Of a stretch of 23,655 bases of DNA, positions 7,518-13,916 are shown one piece after another (within the stretch, counting starts at the first letter, position 1; each line of letters opens with the position of its first letter). The DNA is taken from contig CAYJCU010000027.1 in NCBI GenBank assembly GCA_964368765.1, forward strand, positions 1 to 23,655. Direction: 5' to 3'. A model generated the notes under the pieces. It had not been told where the DNA came from and made no database searches. It was given only the letters and a program-made list of their open reading frames with translations. The stretch comes from JADFUS01 sp964368765. GTDB lineage: Bacteria; Bacteroidota; Bacteroidia; Bacteroidales; Rikenellaceae. The translations under genes were made by a program, and so were the position numbers.

Positions 7518-7672
7518 CTAATTAGTAGACCAATAAAAAAGCGGTTAATTAGTTTTAGGATTTTGTCGAGTAGTTTTTTACTCTACTACACTGCCATGTA
7601 ACGGGCTATTCGGTAGGAGAATGGAGTGAAAATGTCAGTAAAAACTAAAAATATTAATCGACTAATCAATTT
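7518..7672 (+). promoter_or_regulatory. Structured leader element A (relative of element B)
   Basis: This starts at the predicted transcription start and ends a few bases before the ATG at 7679. It shares with 13743-13579 (minus) the ordered blocks GCGGTTA (7541-7547), TTTTGTC (7561-7567), TTTTTTACTC (7574-7583) and a 68-nt ungapped block at 7603-7670. The block contains GGGCTAYTCG, GGAGAATRGAGTGA and CTAATCAAT. Ends pair: ATTAGT (7521-7526) with ACTAAT (7661-7666). GGTTAAT near 7543-7549 pairs with ATTAATC near 7653-7659, and GTTTTAG with CTAAAAA. The inner TTTTTACTC pairs with GAGTGAAAA. The overall form is a long branched rod. No terminator separates it from the coding region. It could be a riboswitch-like leader or an independent small RNA; I do not recognise a known family. 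Confidence 0.65.
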
Positions 7673-7678
7673 AAAATC

Positions 7679-8740
7679 ATGAGACAGGTGATAAAAAAAT
7701 TATTTGATATTTTCAATAAACTGTGGTTGCTACATCCAACTACAGCCTTTACACTTTATCTTATCTATTTTTACACTGATAGTACTATATACTACTATGG
7801 AGCAATTTTTACAGCTATACTAACAGCACTATCAATAGTTATTAATATAATAATTGGTAAAGCATATAGATTTGCTATTCTATTGCCGTTACTATTAACG
7901 TTTGGAGGATTGATCTATTTAATTGTATCTTTCACGTCACTTTTTTATTTAATAAGTGGATGGGTTGGCGATACGCCAAATGAGTTAAGTAGCGAAGAGA
8001 AGCTAAAGATTAACAATGCAATTATAGTTACTGATAATGCCGATATAGTAACAATTAGACAAGACTCTATACTGATTGATTCTATAAAGGGTGTGCCTTA
8101 TAATGGGGTTATATCTGTATATAAAGACAACATGGAAAAATTATTAAAATCACGTGTGGGGTTACTCTATTTTATTGATGGCAAGCAATATGGTTTGATA
8201 TATAAAGATCGTAAATATTATGATTTATCGCCATTTTTAAAAGTAAAAAAATGGCGTATCGAAGATCGTAATAGTACAAACGAGTATCTTCACCACGAAA
8301 AATATAAAGTAAGTTTTGAGAGGATGATAGACAGAGACGCTATAATTTATTATCATGAGGGGAGGTATGATATTAGAAATTATTGCATAAAAGATGAATA
8401 CTATAAATGTATCTACTTAATATGCAAAACCGAATCTGGGCAATATTATAGGCAAGAGATAATAATAGACATTGATGGATTGGTGTGCTATGTATATAGA
8501 AATAATTTCACTAATAATAAATGGGAAACCTACTACTCTTTTTCATCAACCTTTGGCAGTTATGGATTGGGCGATGAAGATTTTTCAATGAATATAAACG
8601 ATTATTTAACTACAAAATATGATGCCTACACAGATTATATCTCTAAATTAAAGGTTGTGAACGAGAAGTGTTATATGACCGATTCACTCAAAAACTTATT
8701 CTTCAAAGATGGTCAAATTGAACTTGGATTTAAACACTAA
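7679..8740 (+). CDS. Uncharacterised membrane protein with C-terminal soluble domain
   Basis: A 353-aa protein I do not recognise. Residues from about 14 to 95 form three hydrophobic stretches: an HPTTAFTLYLIYFYTD region, an AIFTAILTALSIVINIIIG region and LLPLLLTFGGLIYLIVSF. These are probably three or four membrane segments. The remaining ~250 residues are hydrophilic and rich in Tyr, Lys, Asp and Ile, with no obvious catalytic motif or Cys cluster. Base use is AT-richer than its neighbours, common for poorly conserved genes. It stands alone between two terminators, with its own promoter and the structured leader A. That leader resembles the hydrogenase operon leader, which is the only hint of a shared regulon. 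The ATG at 7679 follows the leader closely. Confidence 0.7.
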   Translation: MRQVIKKLFDIFNKLWLLHPTTAFTLYLIYFYTDSTIYYYGAIFTAILTALSIVINIIIGKAYRFAILLPLLLTFGGLIYLIVSFTSLFYLISGWVGDTPNELSSEEKLKINNAIIVTDNADIVTIRQDSILIDSIKGVPYNGVISVYKDNMEKLLKSRVGLLYFIDGKQYGLIYKDRKYYDLSPFLKVKKWRIEDRNSTNEYLHHEKYKVSFERMIDRDAIIYYHEGRYDIRNYCIKDEYYKCIYLICKTESGQYYRQEIIIDIDGLVCYVYRNNFTNNKWETYYSFSSTFGSYGLGDEDFSMNINDYLTTKYDAYTDYISKLKVVNEKCYMTDSLKNLFFKDGQIELGFKH

Positions 8741-8745
8741 AATGT

Positions 8746-8785
8746 GGTAGTGCCATGCAAAATTATATTTCGGAGTGGTACTGCC
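8746..8785 (+). repeat. Hairpin-forming pair downstream of the orphan gene
   Basis: GGTAGTGCC (8746-8754) and GGTACTGCC (8777-8785) read as imperfect direct repeats but can also pair over 9 bp with two G-T wobbles. There is no T-run, so it is not an intrinsic terminator by itself. The true terminator follows at 8826-8860. Confidence 0.35.
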
Positions 8786-8825
8786 CATGATTCAGGAAAA
8801 AAGATTCGCTATCGCCCGAAATACT

Positions 8826-8860
8826 AAAAAAATCGCAAAATAATATTTTGCGATTTTTTT
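8826..8860. terminator. Bidirectional terminator between convergent genes
   Basis: A perfect 15-bp palindrome (8826-8840 with 8846-8860) has a 5-nt loop. Seven A's on one side and seven T's on the other let it work in both directions. It serves the orphan membrane gene (+) and the hydrogenase operon (-), which converge here. Confidence 0.9.
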
Positions 8861-8888
8861 AACCTATACCTTGAAAAATATAATAACA

Positions 8889-10322
8889 CTACATCTTCGA
8901 AAGTTCGTATAATCTTACAGAGTTATCTATCACAGTCTCTTTTGCCTCTTTGCCATAACGATCTACATCTTCGACACTCTTTTTACCCCTGCTTAAACAC
9001 AATGGGCCATTAATACATCCCGATTCACACGCCATGCCCTCAAAGAAGTTAAATTTAGAACTCTTCATTTTTAATTTTGTGAGCTCTAATTTACACTCAG
9101 CTAATCCACTCATAGAGATCGGGTTTACCTCTATACCACCCTTCTCTGCAAGATATTTAACCCCCTCAACAATACCACCAGCCTTAGCAAAAATACGACC
9201 ATAGAACGAACCATTGTTTAGAGGCGTATCTTCGAGTGATGCAACATCAATATTTAGTGCATCGATAAATGCTTGCAGCTCTTCAAATGATATAACACTA
9301 TCTATTGCGCCACCTGTCTTCTCAAGTTTATACTCGCTCTTCTTGCCCACACATGGGCCAATAAATACAACCTTTGCTGTTGGGTCGCTACTCTTTATCA
9401 GTTTAGCTGTTTCAACCATAGGCGACACTGAGTGTGATATGTACTGTGTTAATGTTGGGAAGTTCTTTTCTATATATTTTACGAACGACGGACAGCATGA
9501 TGTTGTTAATATATCCACCTCAGTAAGCTCTTGCGCCTCTTTATGTAGAGTAATATCGGCTCCTAATGCAGCCTCAACAATCTGATGAAAACCCATCTTA
9601 TGCATAGCCGTTATTACCTGCTCTATCTTCACATACTTAAACTGACTAACTATTGCCGGTGCTATTACCGCATATAATCTATAATTCTCTCCCCCTTGCG
9701 ACTCCTTAATCATATCTACCACATCAAGCACATACGATTTATCCATTATTGCACCAAAAGGGCACATCTTAACACACGCTCCACACTCAACACATTTATC
9801 ATTGTTGATAACCGCTTTTTTATCATCATCAACAGATATTGCTCTGGGCTTACAACTCGCCACACATGGTCGTTGATGCATTGTAATGGCGTTATACGGG
9901 CACACCTTGGTACATTTACCGCACTCAACACATTTATCATTATTGATAACTGCTTTTCTGTCTATAATCTCTATTGCCCCCTTAGGACATGATTCATAAC
10001 AGTAGTGCGCTATACATCCACGACATGATGGTGTTACATACAATCCTCCTGCTGGGCACTCATCGCATGCGATATCAAGCACCTCGACAACATTCGGATT
10101 ATTTACATCACCCCCCATAGCCATTTTAATACGCTCTTGCATGATAGCTCGCTCTTTGTATATGCAACAACGTATCTCTGATTTAGGTCCTGGAGATATA
10201 ATCTTCGGTAAGTTTATATAAACATCCTTAATATTACCTTCAAAGCCACTTTTAATAACCTCTTTCAATACTCTGTATTTAAGAAGCTGTACTGAAGTAT
10301 CAAAAATTCTCATATTAGTCAT
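8889..10322 (-). CDS. [FeFe] hydrogenase, catalytic type, with multiple ferredoxin-like clusters
   Basis: A cytoplasmic iron-only hydrogenase of 477 aa, expected to reduce protons or oxidise H2. The H-cluster motifs are complete: TSCCP at 274-278, GPCVGKKSE with Cys324, and EGMACESGC with Cys432 and Cys436. The proton-relay cysteine (Cys276) is present. The N-terminal half carries two classical 4Fe-4S sets (Cys131/134/137/141 and Cys177/180/183/187). A further cysteine-rich segment, Cys86 to Cys112, includes SCRGCIAHYCYESCP, and Cys153 and Cys157 lie between the sets. The layout resembles the monomeric group B [FeFe] hydrogenases. It is the last gene of the operon and overlaps the phosphatase gene by 8 nt; an alternative Met at 10313 would avoid the overlap. 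No hydE, hydF or hydG maturase is in the window. Electron donor is unknown, probably ferredoxin. Confidence 0.92.
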   Translation of the reverse strand: MTNMRIFDTSVQLLKYRVLKEVIKSGFEGNIKDVYINLPKIISPGPKSEIRCCIYKERAIMQERIKMAMGGDVNNPNVVEVLDIACDECPAGGLYVTPSCRGCIAHYCYESCPKGAIEIIDRKAVINNDKCVECGKCTKVCPYNAITMHQRPCVASCKPRAISVDDDKKAVINNDKCVECGACVKMCPFGAIMDKSYVLDVVDMIKESQGGENYRLYAVIAPAIVSQFKYVKIEQVITAMHKMGFHQIVEAALGADITLHKEAQELTEVDILTTSCCPSFVKYIEKNFPTLTQYISHSVSPMVETAKLIKSSDPTAKVVFIGPCVGKKSEYKLEKTGGAIDSVISFEELQAFIDALNIDVASLEDTPLNNGSFYGRIFAKAGGIVEGVKYLAEKGGIEVNPISMSGLAECKLELTKLKMKSSKFNFFEGMACESGCINGPLCLSRGKKSVEDVDRYGKEAKETVIDNSVRLYELSKM

Positions 10323-11478
10323 ACTTTACATTCACAACCTTTCCTACGTTTCTAAGGTTTTGAGATATTGTTTCTATTAGTTTTAGTTTCATTGTTGTAT
10401 CTATAGGCATTCCGATATGTGCCTGATTAACTCCCTGCCCCACAAAAAAATTAACATGTGTAGCTCTCTCAAGAAGCATATCTGCTAGAAGCGATGCACC
10501 ATCTTTTTTGTCAAATGTTTTGGGCGATATATCGCTATTAGACATATATGTTTCAGACATCTCAACAAGTCTCCGCAGTGTTATGACACCTTCAGTGACT
10601 AAGTCAATTCCATCTATGTAGCCTATCGGTGGTATAGTAGGATCTGGGAAATCAAGTGTTGTATCTATTTTCTTATTTAGAAACTTAGATACTATCTGTG
10701 AGCTTGTTCCTCCACACACCACTTTACATGAGTCCCCCTCCATAAACTCAGAGACAATCTCATTATCTCTACTCTTATCCACTGGGGGCCCCACCATAAT
10801 ATTAACCACCAATTTTTTGCGTACCTTGATAGCTGCAACAGTGGTATCGTCGCCGGGTGCATCCATATAGAGATCATTACTTGCCGATGCAAGTAGAGTT
10901 GCCGATGCTCTGGCAGACATATTATCTGTGACTGTCTCTACAAGATAATTGATAATATTCTTTCGCTCCCAACCGAAATTAAGTATCTTACCTATCCCCG
11001 CATGCGGAACACCATCCGACATTATAAATAGTATATCTCCATCTACAAGATCTAGAGTTGTCTCAAATACAACTCTGTCACAGATACATATTTCACGCTG
11101 TTCTAGCTCTTTGTAACTACCTCTATTAATACATATAGCTTGTGGGTTACCAAACTCAAACAGATGCCCCTTTGCTGTCTCATTAGAGATGTGTATCACT
11201 GAGAATGTAGAGTATGACACACCTCTCTGCTGGCAGATTGGAAGAGTCTGTATTACTGTTTCTAAGCACTCCTCAATAGGAATATCATTAGAGACCATAG
11301 TACATAATATCCTAGATGTAATTGTAGATAGTATATTAGCCTTGACCCCAGAACCTAATCCATCAGCCAAGACAACAGTGGTATATTTGTCACCTGCGTT
11401 TATTGCAACATTATCTCCACATAGTTCCTCACCATATTTATTTAGTGTGGTATATCCATACTCTAAAATACTCTCCAT
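10315..11478 (-). CDS. SpoIIE/PP2C-type protein serine phosphatase in hydrogenase operon
   Basis: A 387-aa protein whose first ~220 residues form a PP2C-like SpoIIE phosphatase domain: Asp22 in CGDN, LADGLGSG with Asp39, FIMSDGVPHAG with Asp155, and PGDDTT with Asp210 and Asp211. These acidic residues bind the two metals. The remaining ~165 residues (from about KKLVVNIMVGPPVD) form a second domain I do not recognise, with a conspicuous VVCGGTSSQIVSKFL segment. The gene starts 3 nt after the sensor hydrogenase gene and overlaps the catalytic hydrogenase gene, so coupling is tight. SpoIIE phosphatases commonly act on anti-sigma antagonists, but no such partner is encoded here. A role in signalling redox or H2 state from the PAS hydrogenase is inferred. 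Confidence 0.85.
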   Translation of the reverse strand: MESILEYGYTTLNKYGEELCGDNVAINAGDKYTTVVLADGLGSGVKANILSTITSRILCTMVSNDIPIEECLETVIQTLPICQQRGVSYSTFSVIHISNETAKGHLFEFGNPQAICINRGSYKELEQREICICDRVVFETTLDLVDGDILFIMSDGVPHAGIGKILNFGWERKNIINYLVETVTDNMSARASATLLASASNDLYMDAPGDDTTVAAIKVRKKLVVNIMVGPPVDKSRDNEIVSEFMEGDSCKVVCGGTSSQIVSKFLNKKIDTTLDFPDPTIPPIGYIDGIDLVTEGVITLRRLVEMSETYMSNSDISPKTFDKKDGASLLADMLLERATHVNFFVGQGVNQAHIGMPIDTTMKLKLIETISQNLRNVGKVVNVKYD

Positions 11479-11481
11479 ACT

Positions 11482-13194
11482 CTATATCTCCTCCTCTTGT
11501 TGAAGTGTCTTTTTAAGTTTCAGAAGTGCTACCTTAGTTTCGGCAGTTGTCTCACCAAGGAGAGAGGCTATTTCCTGCGCTACACGCATCTGCTTCTTAA
11601 TAACCTCATCTGTTGTAGCTAGCGTCTCTAACTTCATAGCCATCAACTTATTACTTGTTTTCTCATCACGAGTTATATCCTTCATTATACCGAAAAGTAT
11701 ATCCGACCCCTTTAGAGGGCTTACTGTCATCGACACAATTGCGCCTGTTGCAGGGATATGTTTCTTCTCAGAAACTATGGTAGTGTTATCATTAATAGCC
11801 ATCAAAAACTCAGTGGTATCAAATAGTGTATATGCAAATCTACCTTTATAATCCTGTGTTGATAGACCAAGTAAACTAAGTGCCTTCTTGTTTATATCTA
11901 TTATTTTCATATCTTTATCCACAGTTATAATACCATTTGGACTGTTATGGATAATCTCATACGACATGCTCTCTGCCTTCTTTCGCATAAATGGCAGACA
12001 CACATCTATCTCTGTAAAACCGTGGTACAATGCTTCAGCCTTCTTGCGACATGTATCATAGCCACATGTTCCGCAATTAAGTTCATCTTCGGGGCTGTAT
12101 TTTCCGGTATTTCTTAAAATTTTCTCTATCTGACTATTACTTGGAGGTGTCATCTCAAACTCTAGTGACGGATATTGATGTGCAATATCTAAATCCTTTA
12201 TTGGTGCGTTATCCTCCTCTTTGGGTAGTGTATCTAAATCCTTCTCTGCATAACTACGTACATTGGTATTTGCCTTAAATGCTCCGCCATCAATCTTTAG
12301 CGAGCATGGCCCATTAACACAGCTATATTCGCATATATTCATCTCTAGGAAAACATTTGATAGTGAATTGAGATTCTCTAATACATCAACACAACGTTTA
12401 TAGCCATCTATACATATATGTTCGTAGCCACCCACTGGTACATTGAACGATTTTATAATACCTCTATTAATAGGATATAATTTCGCTCTATTTGCCCTCA
12501 TATCATTAGATAGTGGTTTTTGCTCAACCTCTATACTATTCAAATCTATATTATTACTATTTAATAGCTCGTTAAGCTCTTCAAAAGTTATAACGACATC
12601 AACTACCCCGCTCTCTTCGCCTTCTCTCTTCTTAGCTATACAAGGGCCAATAAATACAACCTTTGCCTCAGGATTATCTCTCTTTATCATCTTAGCGTGT
12701 GCAACCATTGGCGAATCTACTGGTGCAAGATATTTAAGCGAGTCTGGGAAATATATCTGTATCAACTTACACAAAGCAGGACAAGCAGAGGTGATAAGAT
12801 TCTTAAACTTACCACTCTCCATCAGTGAAGCATACTCTCTTGTAACAGCATTCGCGCCTACTGCTGTCTCTTCGGCATCAGTAAACCCAATCATCTTAAG
12901 AGCTGCTCTCATTTTCTCAAAATCGAACACAGAAAAACTAGATACAAAAGCGGGTGCCAACGATGCTATAACTGGTGTATCCTGCTTCAACAGATCTAAC
13001 AACTTACCCTTATCATCTCTGATAATTTTAGCATTCTGAGGACACACCTGAGCACACTTACCACACAGAATACACTTTTCAGGGATAATCCTCGCCTGAT
13101 GCCACTTCATGCTAATAGCCTTAATAGAACACTCACGCAGACATTTGTAGCAATCTTTACAACGAGATAATTTTAATTCAAGAAATTCAACCAT
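11482..13194 (-). CDS. PAS-containing hydrogenase-like sensor (HydS type)
   Basis: A 570-aa multidomain protein. Two 4Fe-4S ferredoxin motifs lie at residues 12-22 and 41-51. A [FeFe] hydrogenase-like domain follows at about 75-300. A CxxC-GYDTC iron-sulfur module has Cys374, 377, 382 and 399. A PAS domain spans roughly 411-512, and the C-terminus is a helical, coiled-coil-like tail. All four likely H-cluster ligands remain (Cys138, Cys185, Cys288, Cys292), but the first loop reads TSACP, so the proton-relay cysteine is Ala137. Loss of that residue is known from putative sensory [FeFe] hydrogenases such as Thermotoga HydS. It has no histidine kinase domain, so output is presumably by protein contact, perhaps with the adjacent phosphatase. 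The start at 13194 follows the upstream gene by 4 nt. Confidence 0.88.
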   Translation of the reverse strand: MVEFLELKLSRCKDCYKCLRECSIKAISMKWHQARIIPEKCILCGKCAQVCPQNAKIIRDDKGKLLDLLKQDTPVIASLAPAFVSSFSVFDFEKMRAALKMIGFTDAEETAVGANAVTREYASLMESGKFKNLITSACPALCKLIQIYFPDSLKYLAPVDSPMVAHAKMIKRDNPEAKVVFIGPCIAKKREGEESGVVDVVITFEELNELLNSNNIDLNSIEVEQKPLSNDMRANRAKLYPINRGIIKSFNVPVGGYEHICIDGYKRCVDVLENLNSLSNVFLEMNICEYSCVNGPCSLKIDGGAFKANTNVRSYAEKDLDTLPKEEDNAPIKDLDIAHQYPSLEFEMTPPSNSQIEKILRNTGKYSPEDELNCGTCGYDTCRKKAEALYHGFTEIDVCLPFMRKKAESMSYEIIHNSPNGIITVDKDMKIIDINKKALSLLGLSTQDYKGRFAYTLFDTTEFLMAINDNTTIVSEKKHIPATGAIVSMTVSPLKGSDILFGIMKDITRDEKTSNKLMAMKLETLATTDEVIKKQMRVAQEIASLLGETTAETKVALLKLKKTLQQEEEI

Positions 13195-13198
13195 ACTA

Positions 13199-13486
13199 CT
13201 ATTGTGCTATTGGTAATATTTTTGTTTGAAATACCTCATCAATATTGCTAACTGATAATCTATGTATCATATATGAGCCATCCTCTAAGCTCTCAAAATC
13301 GGTATCACAACTACAATCCTCAATTTTTGCTGTTACACCCTCAACACATCTGCCATGACAGAAACTTGCCTGAAGTTCAATTTTTGACTCCATGCTACTT
13401 GCATTAATTAACTCTTTAAGTTTCGTAATAACTTCATACGAATCTTTTAGGTGGCATGAGCTACCTACACAAACCTTTAAAATCAT
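13199..13486 (-). CDS. Small [2Fe-2S] thioredoxin-like ferredoxin (NuoE/HydC-like)
   Basis: A 95-aa protein with the thioredoxin-like 2Fe-2S ferredoxin pattern: Cys6 and Cys11 in CVGSSC, and Cys43 and Cys47 in SFCHGRC. This is the cluster-binding half of NuoE and of hydrogenase HydC subunits, but the protein lacks the N-terminal helical part of NuoE. It is the first gene of the four-gene operon, so it is likely an electron carrier or redox input for the hydrogenase or its sensor. The ATG at 13486 is preceded by a leader of about 260 nt that contains element B. Confidence 0.82.
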   Translation of the reverse strand: MILKVCVGSSCHLKDSYEVITKLKELINASSMESKIELQASFCHGRCVEGVTAKIEDCSCDTDFESLEDGSYMIHRLSVSNIDEVFQTKILPIAQ

Positions 13487-13492
13487 ACTGAC

Positions 13493-13565
13493 TAATTTAC
13501 CATTTCTACTAAATAGTTGATCCCTTCAGGATACAACCTATTAATAGTTATTAATTTACCATTTC
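13493..13565 (-). repeat. 14-bp direct repeats in the hydrogenase leader
   Basis: TAATTTACCATTTC occurs at 13493-13506 and 13552-13565 on the plus strand (GAAATGGTAAATTA in the transcript). The nearer copy lies a few bases from the first start codon. Between them are a hairpin GTTG/CAAC plus ATCC/GGAT and a small ATTAAT palindrome. They may be operator or RNA-binding sites. Confidence 0.45.
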
Positions 13566-13578
13566 AATTTTCACTACT

Positions 13579-13743
13579 ATTTATTGATTAGCTTGTAAAT
13601 ATTTCCAGCTTTCACTAACGTTTCTCACTCTATTCTCCAATCGAGTAGCCCACTACGCAGGAGTAAAAAATAGAGACAAAAAATAATCAGCTATATTCTG
13701 AGAATATCTAACCGCTTTATTACAAGGAGTAATCAAATAAATA
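13579..13743 (-). promoter_or_regulatory. Structured leader element B upstream of the hydrogenase operon
   Basis: Element B begins close to the predicted transcription start and is homologous to element A at 7518-7672. Blocks in order on the minus strand: GCGGTTA (13715-13709), TTTTGTC (13681-13675), TTTTTTACTC (13670-13661), then 69 ungapped nt (13651-13583) shared with A at about 77% identity, with many differences being transitions. End pairing is ATTTATTTGATTA (from 13743) with TAATCAATAAAT (13590-13579). The inner TTTTTACTC pairs with GAGTGAGAA using G-T wobbles. A hairpin GTAG/CTAC lies inside. About 95 nt separate it from the start codon. Possible roles are a ligand-sensing leader or a processed small RNA. 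Confidence 0.65.
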
Positions 13744-13753
13744 TTCTGAGCTA

Positions 13754-13761
13754 CAAAGTTA
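13754..13761 (-). promoter_or_regulatory. Promoter (-7 box) of hydrogenase operon
   Basis: TAACTTTG on the minus strand (13761-13754) fits the -7 consensus and lies just before element B. A good TTG at the expected distance is not seen, so the promoter may need an activator. Confidence 0.55.
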
Positions 13762-13874
13762 TGTTATTTTATTAACAATACATAATAATTATGGAATTAT
13801 TTTTAAAAAAAATTATCACAAAGCATTTAACACACTGATAATACAATACTTACTTACTGTTAATTAAAAAACAA
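13762..13874. other. AT-rich spacer upstream of hydrogenase promoter
   Basis: About 110 AT-rich bases lie between the alcohol dehydrogenase terminator and the hydrogenase -7 box. No gene and no clear repeat is seen. It would hold any activator site for the hydrogenase operon. Confidence 0.4.
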
Positions 13875-13905
13875 AACGAGGCTATCTTTGCAAGATAGCC
13901 TCGTT
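13875..13905 (-). terminator. Terminator of alcohol dehydrogenase gene
   Basis: A perfect 14-bp stem (AACGAGGCTATCTT with AAGATAGCCTCGTT) with a 3-nt loop is followed on the minus strand by TTGTTTTTT. It separates this gene from the hydrogenase operon. Confidence 0.9.
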
Positions 13906-13916
13906 AAAACCTGAAT

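Noticed and set aside
7518..7672. Element A as a 6S RNA gene
   Set aside because: The rod-like fold and adjacent promoter are suggestive, but no terminator follows, it runs to a start codon, and no 6S sequence signature was recognised. It is kept only as an alternative.
7518..7672. Elements A and B as TPP, cobalamin, SAM or FMN riboswitches
   Set aside because: None of the conserved core sequences of these families, as I remember them, is present.
12443..13039. Open frame of 198 codons on the plus strand
   Set aside because: It is antisense to the sensor hydrogenase gene, whose domains are unmistakable. It has no recognisable domain or promoter.
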